From positions 15,464,469-15,528,468 of the forward strand of contig NC_057790.1 in NCBI RefSeq assembly GCF_014905175.1: a stretch of 64,000 nucleotides of DNA. The letters run 5' to 3'. A program made the position numbers and the translations under genes. Each line of letters opens with the position of its first letter. Position 1 is the stretch's first letter. Positions 1-10,619 of this stretch are shown here, in pieces. This stretch comes from Aphidius gifuensis (Eukaryota > Arthropoda > Insecta > Hymenoptera > Braconidae). Under the pieces are notes generated by a model. It did no database searches and was not told where the DNA came from. It worked only from the letters and a program-made list of their open reading frames with translations.

Positions 1-2667
1 TGTTTTTGATTATAGGAAATTTTAGCTCGTTTTAAACGCCCACCTACGCGTAGTAGGCCTTTCTCGTCGAGAAATGGACATAGATTATTAAATCGTGTAT
101 TTTTACTTAGAATTTGCGAGCTAAAAATTTTAATTTCCGTCTCAAAATATACACCTTGAATCCAGATTAAAAGCTCATGCTCAGCTTGAGCAATCTCTTG
201 ACTTGATAAAAATTTATTTTGAAGTATTTCAGATGATTTGTCATCTGTCTTAGAACAGCGTATTTTTAAGGCGAGGATAAACCTTCGTACATACGCATAT
301 GTTCTTAATAATTTTTGATAAGTCGAGCAATTTTTTATTAAGGTATTGATTATGGAAAAATGTTGCTCAGAAATAATTAAGCAAACATTTTTCTTGTATT
401 CTAAAGTAGTTTTATCGAGAATTTCAATGGGCTCAGGCCATTGGGCTTCAACTTCTTGAAGCCAAGAAGGACCAAAACTCCATTGTTTGTTGGCAACTAA
501 TGCTTGAGGCAGCTGACCTCGTGATAGAGCGTCAGCTGGATTGTCCTCAGATTTTACGTGTCGCCAACAAGCTTTTTCAGACAATTCTTGAATATTAGCT
601 ACTCGATTGGCAACGTAAACATTTAATAGGTTAGGCGGAGTTTTCAACCAGTGTAAACCAACAGTAGAGTCACACCAAAAAATTATTTTTGACGGTAAAA
701 AATTAAAAGAGCTTGAAGCTTCTTTATATAGTTGAGTCAATACTTGAGCTCCACAAAGCTCAAGGCGAGGTATGGTTATTTGTTTTATAGGAGCGACTCT
801 AGATTTAGCGCATAACAATCTACAATGTATAGACTGGTCTGCTAAAGTCGTTCTTATAAAAAGGCATGCACCATAACCTATGTTACTGGCATCGCAAAAA
901 CCATGTACTTGAACGTCACAACTAATGTCGGTTAAAATATGCCGATCAAAGGAAATGTTATTTAGATATTTTAATTCGTCAACAAAAATCTGCCAAGACG
1001 TATATATATGAATAGGGACGGATTCATCCCAATCAACCTTAGCCTGCCATATTTCTTGCATAATCTTTTTTGCGTGCAAGACGACTGGCCCGACTAGTCC
1101 CAAGGGATCATATATTCTTGCAATTTCGGACAGAATATTTCTTTTAGTAATTTTTTCTGGCATTACAATAGATTTTACTGAGTATTTAATTACATCAAAT
1201 TTTGCTTCCCATGAAATACCGAGAGTTTTTAAGGTACAATTTTTATCGAGTAAAAAATTAGAATTAACATTGACATTAGATAAATCTGCTATTAATTTTG
1301 GTTCATTAGAAGCCCACTGGCGTATATTGAATTGACCATGTTTTAATAATTTAACAATTTTATCACGAAGCTGACGCGTTTCTGATATATTACTTGCACC
1401 TGTCAAAAGATCGTCAACATACAAGTCGTTTTTTAGAATATGCGCAGCACGTGGAAAATGATTTGCTTCATCATCAGCTAATTGATGAATGGTACGGATA
1501 GCCAAAAATGGAGACGAGGTTACACCAAAAGTTACTGTATTTGATTCAAAAGTTTTAATTTGATCGCCCACACGCCAAAGTATTCTTTGGTATGCTCGAT
1601 TGTCTTTATGTAATAGAATTTGACGATACATTTTTTCAATGTCAGCTGTAAGGACATATTTATGAGAGTGAAATTTGAGCAATTGATTAAAGATGGTATT
1701 TTGAATAGTAGGACCTGTCATTAAAATATCATTAAGTGATTTATTGTTATTTGATTTAGCAGATGCATCAAAGACTACTCGAACTTTAGTAGTCGAGCTG
1801 GATTTTTTAATCACAGTATGATGCGGTAGATAATATTTATGCTCAGAATTATCTGAGACAGGTGACATGTGACCAAGCTCAAGATACTCTTGCATTACTT
1901 TGTGATATTCTGGTTTTAATTCTGGTTTAGATAAAAATTTATTTTCTAATGCATGGAAGCGTCGATAGGCTGCTGCTCTAGAGTCACCAAGCGTACGATC
2001 GCCTTTAATAAATGGTAACCTAGCAATATATCGACCATTAGGGTCACGTTTGATATTATTAATACACATGGTATTTGACCAAATTGCTTCGTTTGTCAAA
2101 AAATTAATAAAGGACTCAAGACTTGGAAAAGAGTCTCTTTCGAGAGTATTAATCCATTTTTTAGCTGTGGATCTATGTAGCTTGCTCTCTAATATAACGA
2201 CAAGCATTTCCTGCCCGACCTCTACACTTAAAGTTTCAAGGCAAGTGATGTGAAGTCTCAATTGATCGACAAGGGAATTTAAACCTTCCGCAGATTCTCG
2301 CTCTTGAGTCGGTAAATTGAGTATGGAGGATAAATGACGCGAAATTATTATTCTTTTAACTTTAAAGGCTTGTTCTAGAGTGGCCCAGGCCTTTTCGTAA
2401 CTTGAATCGGCGATAGGGTAATTAGCGATTTTCTTTTTGGCCTCACCGACTATGGCCTCGTCGAGGAGACGAAATTTATCAATGTTGTCAAGTTCGGTAT
2501 GGGCCTTAATTAAAGCTTGAAATGAATTTTTAAATGACAACCAATTTTCATAATTTCCGTTAAAAGTCGGAACCACTGTTTGTGGAAGTTTTAATTTTCG
2601 CTTAGGCTGTATGGGTTCGATTTGAGGAGGCGTTGGGCGACCGGTTGCATGATTTTTTCTACTCTAG
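1..2667 (-). CDS. BEL/Pao gag-pol polyprotein, partial, protease region missing
   Basis: The segments read are open in one frame from just below 2667 to the window edge. Domains in order: DUF1759-type gag (PTFNGNYENWLSF near 2560), then almost at once the RT entry region (GRYIARLPF near 2020), RT active site YVDD (~1405-1416), Pao peptidase/RNase H region (IPRLELCGAQVL, NPADALSRG), and the start of the integrase zinc region (LLRVGGRLKRAKI) at the edge. In this family a zinc knuckle and an aspartic protease (DUF1758) normally lie between gag and RT. Here the gag helix runs into the RT within about 30 codons, so these domains are deleted without loss of frame. Confidence 0.85.
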
Positions 2668-2908
2668 TAGCTAATATAAAATATTTATCTAAAAGATTTT
2701 CGAATTCGTTTTCATGATTGTTATCCGGTTCGGCTACAATCAAGTCATTATGTAACGATTCAAATTCTTTGTATAATTCGGTGATTCGATTCATACGCAA
2801 ACGCATATTTGTCCGATCGACTGAATCGGTGTCTACTAAATTCTGAAGCATCGTTATCTGGGCTTTTAGCGTGGTCCTTTTTTGGACAATGGTCCTTACG
2901 GAAACCAT
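2591..2908 (-). CDS. BEL/Pao gag N-terminus (frameshifted from pol)
   Basis: 105 codons from an ATG at 2908, beginning MVSVRTIVQKRTTLKAQI. The helical, charged sequence fits the N-terminal coiled region of a BEL gag. The frame ends at 2591, while the gag/RT frame continues in the -1 frame. The two frames meet at a run of six A residues (minus strand; 2653-2658), so one lost A, or ribosomal slippage, would explain the split. BEL/Pao elements usually carry a single continuous gag-pol ORF, so an indel or assembly error is the simplest reading. Confidence 0.65.
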   Translation of the reverse strand: MVSVRTIVQKRTTLKAQITMLQNLVDTDSVDRTNMRLRMNRITELYKEFESLHNDLIVAEPDNNHENEFENLLDKYFILATRVEKIMQPVAQRLLKSNPYSLSEN

Positions 2909-4490
2909 GATTATTTTTTAATTAAACAATGAGACAGTTAACAGTCGATAAATCAATGCACTCACGAAGCTTAATAGCTTAAATTTTTAATTTTAATTGT
3001 TATCAACAATCTTTTAGCAAGTGAAATATATAAATGTGTCTAAATTTGTTTAATTGGATTTTTTTTGAAAATATTAAATTTGATATTTATAATAAAATGT
3101 AATTGTAATGATATCAATTTTAAAATTTGTAAAATTTTATTTTAAATCCTTTATTCGAATTTAAATTATTTTATTGATAAAAGAAATGATTTTATTCATT
3201 CAAATTTATTCATATATTTCACCATTAATTTAAAAATTTGTTATTTTATTTTATATATTATAATCTCAAAATTTGATAAAATATTAATTATTATAAATAA
3301 TTAATGAATTGCTTGAATATTTAATTCAATAAGTTTTATAAATTTATTAAGGCTGATTGCATTGAAGTTCGACGCTCAACTGTCAATTGTTTGGTTTATC
3401 GATTAATTTTAAGTCAATCGTGATTTGTTGGTATGTTTATTTAAATGTTTAAATAATTAACTATACAATTCGTCAATTGTATTTTTAATTATTAATGGTG
3501 TTTTGCAATTACGTAATTGTCTTTGTGTGGTTTTATTATTTATAAAATTATTCAATTAATTGTTTGATATAAAATTTAATTTATTTAATTTATTATTCAA
3601 TCAATTGATTGAATGGTTTATTCAATGGCTTGAATAATATTTATTTTATTTATATAGCGCTTGGTTAATTGTTTAAGTTCATAAATTATTGCTAATTTAT
3701 GATTTTATTTATTATTTTATTATTTAAACTATTAATTGAATAATTTTGATTATTGTTATTAATAACAATGGTAAATTTATTGTGACTGCAATTATCAGAG
3801 ATAATTTTCGGTCTATAATCATACAAATGATTATGGTATTTAGTTGTATTATTTAAATTTTAATCATCTCAAACGGATATGTATAATAATTAAATAATTT
3901 AAATTTTATGGTATTGCACAATTATTCTAATCAGTAAAAAACAATTCAGTGACTTGCCGTTTGATGAGTCCTTGGACCTAGATGGTTGCAGTTCGGCGTC
4001 AGCACGTGGTTGAGTTTTTACTCGGCTTGTGTTGGGCGCGTTTGTTGCTCGTGTATATGTATATACGTATATGTATATATATATTTGAATATAATTCTTC
4101 AATTAGTCTCTATTGAACTATATATTATTATATAATTCTATACAAATATTAGAATTATTGTTAATTTTTATTTTACACAAACACCGCACTATCACTTTGT
4201 AATAAGTTTATAATGAATACATTATATTTTTTTAATTGTTAGTTTAATTATTATTTTTGCAAGAATGTAATGCTGTCACTTTATATTTAATTAATTTATA
4301 TTATTTGGATATAATTTTTCAAATCGTTTATAGTATAATAAAATAGATACTTGTATGTGTATTTATATTATACGTGTGTAAGTTACACAAATGTACGCAC
4401 TTGTCACTTGGTTAAATTAAATTAATTCACTTAATTTGAGAATTTATTTATTGTTTTTTGATAAAATATAACTATTTTATTTAATTTATT
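2909..4490 (-). other. AT-rich BEL leader / unassigned
   Basis: About 1.6 kb of very AT-rich sequence between the primer-binding site and the gag start. I see no coding signal; short ORFs here are low-complexity. It is long for a BEL leader, so part may be inserted or foreign sequence. Confidence 0.4.
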
Positions 4491-4513
4491 GAATCTAAAT
4501 GTCCCTGGTTCGA

Positions 4514-4531
4514 TCCCTGGTTTCGGCACCA
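4514..4531 (-). promoter_or_regulatory. Primer-binding site for tRNA-Phe
   Basis: The plus strand reads TCCCTGGTTTCGGCACCA, the 3' end of an animal tRNA-Phe including the untemplated CCA, so the minus strand is complementary to that primer. It lies 5 nt inside the TG at 4537. Similarity to tRNA-Phe continues outward to about 4493 (T-loop TTCGATC, variable loop, anticodon stem TCTAA), longer than the usual 18 nt. The tRNA identity is recalled from the known metazoan tRNA-Phe sequence. Confidence 0.75.
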
Positions 4532-4536
4532 AAAAA

Positions 4537-4630
4537 TGTTGGATATATTGCCCGTTAAGGGATTTATATCTGGTAATGAAGTATAGGATACGTAATTTAA
4601 ATAATTAACACAATAATTATTAATTAATTA
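4537..4630 (-). repeat. BEL 5' LTR remnant
   Basis: The inner end is TGTTGG on the plus strand (CCAACA on the minus strand), 5 nt from the primer-binding site. Recognisable LTR extends only ~90 bp before the satellite palindrome begins, so the LTR is probably truncated or interrupted. The outer boundary was not found. Confidence 0.5.
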
Positions 4631-4632
4631 TT

Positions 4633-6850
4633 TTTTATGCTAACTTTAAAATGAAAATTGGGGCATGAAAATATTTTCTAATCTAAAAGTGTACTAATTA
4701 AAAGCAATAAAAAAAATATCAACCCTTAACGAAGCGTTTTAGGGGGTGGTAGGGGGGTTACAAACTCTAATTATTTTTTTTACTAACTTTAAAATAAAAA
4801 TTGGGGCATGGAAATATTTTCTAAATTAAAAGTGAACTAATAAAAACGTAAAAAAAAAATTACGACCCTTAACATAGCGTTTTAGGGATTGAAAAGGGGT
4901 GAAAACGAAGATTCTAGACAATTCAATTTTCCTTTCTATTTTAAAATCGAAATTGGGGCATGAAAATATTTTATAAATAAATAATTGACTAATTCAAAGC
5001 AATAAAAAAAATTTAAACCCCCAACATTGCGTTTTAGGGGGTGGTAGGGGGGATTAAAACTTTAATTATTTTTTTTACTAACTTAAAAATGAAAATTGGG
5101 GCATGAAAATATTTTCTAAATTAAAAGTCAACTAATAAAAAGCAATAAAAAAAATATCAACCCTTAACATAGCGTTTTAGGGGGTGAAAAGGGGTGAAAA
5201 CGCGGTATTTAGACAATTTAATATTTTTTTCTATTTTAAAATCGAAATTGGGGCATAAAAATATTATGTAAATTAATAATTGACTGATTGAAAGCAATAA
5301 AAAAAAATCAACCCCCAACATAGCGTTTTAGGGGGTGGTAGGGGGGTTAATAACGTTAATTATTTTTTTTACTAACTTTCAAATAAAAATTGGGGCATGA
5401 AAATATTTCTTAAATTAAAAGTGTACTAATTAAAAGCCATAAAAAAAATATCAACCCCCAACATAGCGTTTTAGGGGGAGCCAGGGGGGACGGAAACTTT
5501 AATTAATTTTTTTAATAACTTTTAAATGAAAATTGGGGCATGAAAATATTTTCTAAATTAAAAGAGTACTAATTAAAAGCCATAAAACAAATATCAACCC
5601 CCAACATAGCGTTTTCGGGGCCGGGGGGGGACAGAAGCTTTAATTAATTTTTTTACTAACTTTAAAGTGAAAAATGGGGCATGAAAAAATTTACATAATA
5701 TTTTTATGCCCCAATTTCGATTTTAAAATAGAAAAAAAAATTAATCTGTCTAGAATCCGCGTTTTCACCCCTTTTCACCCTCTAAAACGCTATGTTAAGG
5801 GTCGTAATTTTTTTTTTAGGTTTTTCTTAGTTGACTTTTAATTTAGAAAATATTTCCCAAAGTTAGTAAAAAATAATTAGAGTTTTAACTACCACCCCTA
5901 AAACGCTTCGTTAAGGGTTGATATTTTTTTTATTGCTTTTAATTAGTACACTTTTAGATTAGAAAATATTTTCATGCCCCAATTTTCATTTTGAAGTTAG
6001 TATAAAAAATAATTAAAGTTTGTAACCCCCCTACCATCCCCCTAAAACGCTATGTTGGGGGTTGAAATTTTTTTTATTGATTTTAATTAGTCAATTATTA
6101 ATTTACAAAATATTTTCATGCCCCAATTTCGATTTTAAAATAGAAAAAAAAATTAATCTGTCTAGAATCAGCGTTTTCACCCTTTTTCACCCCCTAAAAC
6201 GCTATGTTAAGGGTCGTAATTTTTTTTTTAGGTTTTTATTAGTTGACTTTTAATTTAGAAAATATTTTCATGCCCCAATTTTCATTCTAAAATTAGTAAA
6301 AAAAATAATTAAAGTTTTCACCCCCTTACCACCCCCTAAAACGCTATGTTAAGGGTTGATATTTTTTCTCTTGCTTTTAATTAGTCAATTATTAATTTAC
6401 AAAATATTTTCATGCCCCAATTTCGATTTTAAAATAGGAAAAAAAATTAATCTGTCTAGAATCCGCGTTTTCACCTCTTTTCACCCCCTAAAACGCTATG
6501 TTAAGGGTCGTAATTTTTTTTTTACGTTTTTATTGGTTGACTTTTAATTTAGAAAATATTTTCATGCCCCAATTTTCATTCTAAAGTTAGTAAAAAAAAT
6601 AATTAAAGTTTTCACCCCCCTACCACCCCCTAAAACGCTATGTTAAGGGTTGATATTTCTTTTATTGCTTTTTATTAGTTGACTTTTAATTTAGAAAATA
6701 TTTTCATGCCCCAATTTTCATTTTAAAGTTAGTAAAAAAAATAATTAAAGTTTTTAACCCCCCTACCACCCCCTAAAACGCTATGTTGGGGGTTGAAATT
6801 TTTTTTTTAACTTTTAATTAGTCGACTTTTAATTCAGATAATATCAAACA
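4633..6850. repeat. Palindromic array of ~145-bp satellite units
   Basis: Eight head-to-tail units run from ~4633 to 5690, each with TTGGGGCATGAAAATATTTT and a GCGTTTTAGGGGGTGGTAGG-type segment. From ~5700 to 6850 about eight units follow in reverse complement (CATGCCCCAATTT, CCCCTAAAACGCTATGTT). Unit spacing is 141-154 bp. Two subtypes alternate in each arm: one with ACTAACTTTAAAATGAAA and GGTGGTAGGGGGG, the other with CTATTTTAAAATCGAAA and GGGTGAAAAGGGGTG. The arms could fold into a hairpin of about 1 kb. Short plus-strand ORFs here are by-products of the repeat. Confidence 0.9.
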
Positions 6851-7050
6851 GGCCCAATTTTGTTAAATAACAAAAAAAAAAAAAAAAAATAAGCGCGGGG
6901 CACCCGACATACCATATGTTTTCAGGTCCAATTTACGTTTGGCTGCCAAAGTGGCTGCCAGCTTCAGCGTCATATAAAATTTATCTTTTTCTTTTTCTCT
7001 CTCTTCTCGCTTACCTCTCTTTCCGACGGAACATATAATCTTCTTTATGG
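6851..7050. other. Unassigned spacer
   Basis: A poly-A run near 6868-6889 is followed by GC-richer sequence (GCGCGGGGCACCCGACAT) and a CT-rich tract. I see no gene. Confidence 0.3.
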
Positions 7051-7054
7051 AATT

Positions 7055-7335
7055 AATAACAATAGATGTGGAAAAAAAATTTTTTGAGAGAAGCTAATAA
7101 TTCCTGTTTGAACATGTTTTAGTATATTTTCTAAAATTCAATCTTTGAATCCTTTGTTGTAAAATGATTCATCAATTTTTTATAACAATGAAATCTAGAT
7201 GGTATTTTTTTTTCTTTTATTTTATTTAACATGTTAAAACTTGTTGAAACTAGTTTCTATTATTTTCTTATACAAACTAAATCTTTATTTTTTTATATCT
7301 TATATTCAAAGGAAGGAAGGAAGGATAATTATAAA
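7055..7335. repeat. Polinton-flank repeat, copy 1
   Basis: Shares long stretches with 36885-37130, including TTTTCTAAAATT(C/T)AATCTTT and ATAACAATGAAATC, both on the plus strand. A GGAAGGAAGGAAGGATAATTA block appears inverted in the other copy. In both places it lies just 3' of a minus-strand Polinton-type gene, so it is probably element terminal or intergenic sequence. Confidence 0.6.
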
Positions 7336-7487
7336 AAATCAACGACTTTTAAATTCAAAAATTTAAATTCAATATCTTCATCTACACTAAGGTAGGCCGG
7401 TGGTATATTTTTCATAATGACTATTGAGTTCGATTCGATTGTCAAACTTTCTGCGTCTTCTTCATCGTCTGATGGTTGATCATTGGT

Positions 7488-7745
7488 TTAAGGTATTTTA
7501 AAATGATCAATATGTGTCTCTAATGATTTTTTTGAATCAGATTGATGGGTCAGTACATCATCTAATACACTAACTCTAGCCTGCCACACCTTTTCATTAA
7601 CAGGTCTAGCTACTCTTTGTGATATAAGGTATACTGTTCTATACAATCCCTTAAAAAAAACCACCAACACCCTTTTCCCGCTGGTTATAAGTAATGTATT
7701 GACGTTGATGAGTTGTTACACCACCACCGACTTGATTATCATAAT
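7488..7745 (-). pseudogene. Polinton PY / pVI-like small structural protein, frameshifted
   Basis: Two overlapping minus-strand frames read YYDNQVGGGVTTHQRQYI...GVGGFF, then KGLYRTVYLISQRVARPVNEK. The pattern (YYxNQxGGG start, a Gly-rich GxGGFFxGLxR segment, then a hydrophobic/basic helix and VLDDV) is that of the small PY or adenovirus-pVI-like protein of Polintons. The frames separate at a T8/A8 homopolymer near 7652, so one base is lost or gained. It lies downstream of the penton-like gene in the same orientation. The family match is from memory. Confidence 0.6.
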
Positions 7746-7774
7746 ACTTAGACAATCACAATACAATGACATAA

Positions 7775-8551
7775 TTAATCAATTTTTCGAAAATGAACGG
7801 TCATGGTCAAAGGGTCATCCCCAAATAAGATTATGTGCTCATTATAATCTTTTATAATACATGATATTGTTTGAAAAGACTGTTGAATTACTGGTGAATA
7901 ATAAGGTTGGAAACTCACATTATAATTCTCACCATACTTATATTCATTACTATCAAAAGGTACAATTCTTAAAGCTTGTTGATTTTTATCACTTATAATA
8001 TATGGTGAACAAATAACACAATAAACATACGATAAGTTTGGCAATGCTCTCAACAAACTGGCTGGTTTTACACTAACACGTATAACAATTTTTTTAGAAA
8101 ATAATAATCGACACTCTAGGTAATCAAAGCCTAGAATATCTGCCAATTTTTTTGTTAATTTTATTGAATGTGAAATACAGGTTTCTCCACAAATTTTTTT
8201 TATACTGGTAAAACGTGTTCGAGAATTAAATTTAAATTCAAAATGTTGATTTAGTATTTTATCTCCATTCAAGGCATTAATTATTGCTTCAATATTTTGA
8301 TATACGCTATGAGCCAAAAATATCGTAGTACCCCCAGACTGTGTTACATCAACACCTATACAACCTTCTTGAGGATAGATATGTAAAAAACTGATATGTA
8401 TATTTATATCACAGAGGCCAACAACCCACTCACTTTCCAAATTGATTGCACGCGGTAGTTGTATACTAAATTCCGATGCATTATTATTAGGATAAAATTC
8501 AGTACTTTTGTTATTAACAAGCGTGAGGGCAAAATTTCTGTCATTATTCAT
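7775..8551 (-). CDS. Polinton penton-like minor capsid candidate
   Basis: Intact 258-codon ORF. The N-terminus has NFALTLVNNKSTEFYPNNN followed by FSIQLPRAINL and WVVGLCDI. This xxLxxNxSxxxxPNNxxxxFxxxLPxxIxLxxxWxVGLxxI pattern recurs in a conserved structural protein of Polintons/adintovirus-like elements, generally taken as a penton-type minor capsid protein. The rest is beta-rich with no membrane segment. Its ATG overlaps the TGA of the upstream integrase remnant (ATGA), a compact arrangement. Unlike its neighbours it has no in-frame stop. Function is inferred by family resemblance only. Confidence 0.6.
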   Translation of the reverse strand: MNNDRNFALTLVNNKSTEFYPNNNASEFSIQLPRAINLESEWVVGLCDINIHISFLHIYPQEGCIGVDVTQSGGTTIFLAHSVYQNIEAIINALNGDKILNQHFEFKFNSRTRFTSIKKICGETCISHSIKLTKKLADILGFDYLECRLLFSKKIVIRVSVKPASLLRALPNLSYVYCVICSPYIISDKNQQALRIVPFDSNEYKYGENYNVSFQPYYSPVIQQSFQTISCIIKDYNEHIILFGDDPLTMTVHFRKID

Positions 8552-8555
8552 TGTA

Positions 8556-9610
8556 GATTACTTGCAGGAATCCAGCTATCAAATTTCGATCGCCAATCCA
8601 GCCAGTGTACAAAATATTCTTTTCGCTTGCCTTTACTACGTGTTTTTAGAATTTTTTGGATTTTAAATACACTTTTTCCAATGTTTTTGTTAACTAATGA
8701 CAATTCAACCTTATAAAACATACATCAATAACTTATCAGCTAAATCTGCTAACTCATCAATTGGTTTGCCTTGACGTGATGTAGCTTTCGTTATTTCAAA
8801 TATTTCCTGAGACCATAAAGGGATTCGCCTTCCGCAGTACTGACGCGCACACGGTCGTTTACGTTATATTTAAATCGATCAACTAATTTTTCATCATCAT
8901 AACGACTTTCTATATTTTTTCTAACGATTTTTAAATTTTTTATTGTCACTGCAGCAGGTGTCATATTAATTGATGTATGAATAGAAATATTTTACCCATC
9001 AACAATTTGTTCTAGTATATCTATATATTCATGTGTTCTTTTATGTGTAAAATAACGCTAAACACGTTATTTTATTGTACGTATTACGCGTTCTACAATT
9101 CATGCTTTTATGTCAGAATTTCTTGCCACTCGAAAATGAATATTGGCATCTCCTAACATATTTTAGATAATTTTGTTTTTAAACTGACTACCAGAATCGG
9201 TCTGTAAAAAAACACTCATACGGCCATTGCTCTTTTTAAATATACGTTCAAATCCTAAACATACTTCAGGACCGGTTTTATTTTTTAATGGTTCAATCCA
9301 TAAGAATTTACCAAATACATTAATAACAACAAGTAAAAATGTTATGCCAATATTTTCTGATGTTATACTTTGTAAATCTGCTAAATCAGCTTCCTAAATA
9401 GAATCAATGCCTGATACATTATAATGTAAACGAGAAAAATAACGTTTGACAGGTTTGTATAATGTATATGCGTCTTGTGAATTTAAATACTCTTTTATTT
9501 TATACCTCAAAACTGGATATTTTGCTACAATATTACGTGCACCAGTATAAGCAACAAGATTTGATAAATCATAATAAATATTTGCAATGGGTGTATTATT
9601 TTTTATATTT
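8556..9610 (-). pseudogene. Polinton integrase (rve) with C-terminal chromodomain, nonsense-riddled
   Basis: Read on the minus strand: YYDLSNLVAYTG and YLNSQDAYTLYKPVKRYFSR, then the DDE-type core (EADLADLQSI; FGKFLWIEPLKNKTGPE; FLQTDSGSQF; IVERVIRTIK), a TPAAVTI segment, and the chromodomain (KILKTRSKGKRKEYFVHWLDW, then KFDSWIPASNL) before the TGA at ~8551. These are the parts of the retroviral-type integrase that inserts Polintons. The core read contains about seven in-frame stops with no frameshift seen; several stand where the family has Gln or Trp. The gene is dead. Confidence 0.85.
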
Positions 9611-9623
9611 TCCTTTTTAGTAT

Positions 9624-10045
9624 TTATGAGGTCTTTTTTGACTTTTTCTTTTTTGGACTTAGTCTTTGAAATGATACTTCAGATTCACCACTAGTAATTG
9701 GTTTATCGACATCTTCTTTATTATTTATCGATGGGTATATTTCATTAACTTTTCTCACTAATCCTCCAGTGATTGTATATATTTTGTTTATCTGTAACAT
9801 AGAATAATTGATTATTTCAATAATCATTCATTTTAAAACATTCTTTGTTTGATAAATTTCATTGATAACTGTACTTCAATTAATCCATGATATTTATTTG
9901 CAGCTTCTCCAAAAAAAATACACCTTATCTTATCGCTTTCATCACTTATGTCGATCGTAAATTTTTTGCCTGTTCCTCGTTCGTTTTTCCATTCTTTTAT
10001 CTCACTTTTATGTATAATTCGTGCTCGAACTGTATCACTGTATTT
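9624..10045 (-). pseudogene. RPA70-like OB-fold (ssDNA-binding) fragment
   Basis: Minus-strand reading gives ARIIHKSEIKEWKNERGTGK, then FTIDISDES and IRCIFFGEAANKYHGLIEVQ, resembling DNA-binding domain A of the large subunit of replication protein A (typically ..RVTNKsdIrtW.N.RGeGK.F..DL.DesGeIRa..F.e..dkf..LIEV). After a break the next strand follows: INKIYTITGGLVRKVNEIYP, matching the KVYxISkGxlkxANxxY part. A frame change and short insertion separate the halves (~9830). A second copy of the KIYTITGG part is at 34110-34190. It lies directly upstream of the integrase remnant; ORF 9624-9827 ends in a Lys-rich tail. Confidence 0.6.
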
Positions 10046-10619
10046 GAATTTTTAATTTAGTTTTTACCTCATGTTTATTATATTTATTTCTTATTTTTTA
10101 TTTACCATATTGTGTTTATTTTTAAATTTGCTATTTTTGTAATTTTTCTTTTCATCGTTGTATCTTTTGTTGTGTTTTTTTCATTTAGTTTAATTTTTTT
10201 TTCGTCATGTTTTGGATTATCCCCTTCTTGTTTTCTTTTACCCATTTTGATTATATTGGCTGTTGATTTTGAAAAATTCCCTTTGATCTGTTTACAAATT
10301 GGTTAAAAATGATCGATGTTTTCTTTTTTTTTTTCATTGATTCATTAATGTGAAGTTGTTCTATCGTTTTTGTTTTTTATTTTTATGTCAGAAATTGTGG
10401 TTACTGTATGTTGTGAATGAATTGTAACTGAATTGTAACTGAAATGGATCAACATTACTATATTTTAGGTGATTATTATGTTGACATCTCTGATATCAAT
10501 TGGACATTTTATAAATAAAAAAAAATTGAAGATTTTTGTTTTGGATTTTGGTCATCTTTCATTCTTTTTTTTTTTTAAATAAATATTTTCAGGGAAGGGA
10601 GGGTGAAGAGGTAGGAGGA

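Larger units (their letters stand above)
1..4630 (-). mobile_element. BEL/Pao LTR retrotransposon, 5' part, cut by window edge
   Basis: On the minus strand the order is LTR remnant (from 4537 upward), primer-binding site, a long AT-rich leader, a gag start at 2908, then DUF1759-like gag, reverse transcriptase with YVDD, RNase H and the start of the integrase zinc region at base 1. This order and the phrases GRYIARLPF and YVDDLLTGA are typical of BEL/Pao. The protease segment normally found between gag and RT is absent. The integrase core and the other LTR lie outside the window. Superfamily is clear; the clade was not assigned. Confidence 0.9.

Noticed and set aside
2050..2253. Plus-strand ORF opposite the BEL gag-pol
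   Set aside because: The minus strand here is clearly BEL coding sequence, so this is an antisense shadow.
6062..6547. Two near-identical 63-codon ORFs (SQLLIYKIFSCPNFDFKI)
   Set aside because: They are readings of two units of the inverted satellite arm, not genes.
4633..6850. CRISPR-like array
   Set aside because: Units are ~145 bp, AT-rich, contiguous and inverted at the centre; no repeat-spacer pattern, and the genome is eukaryotic.
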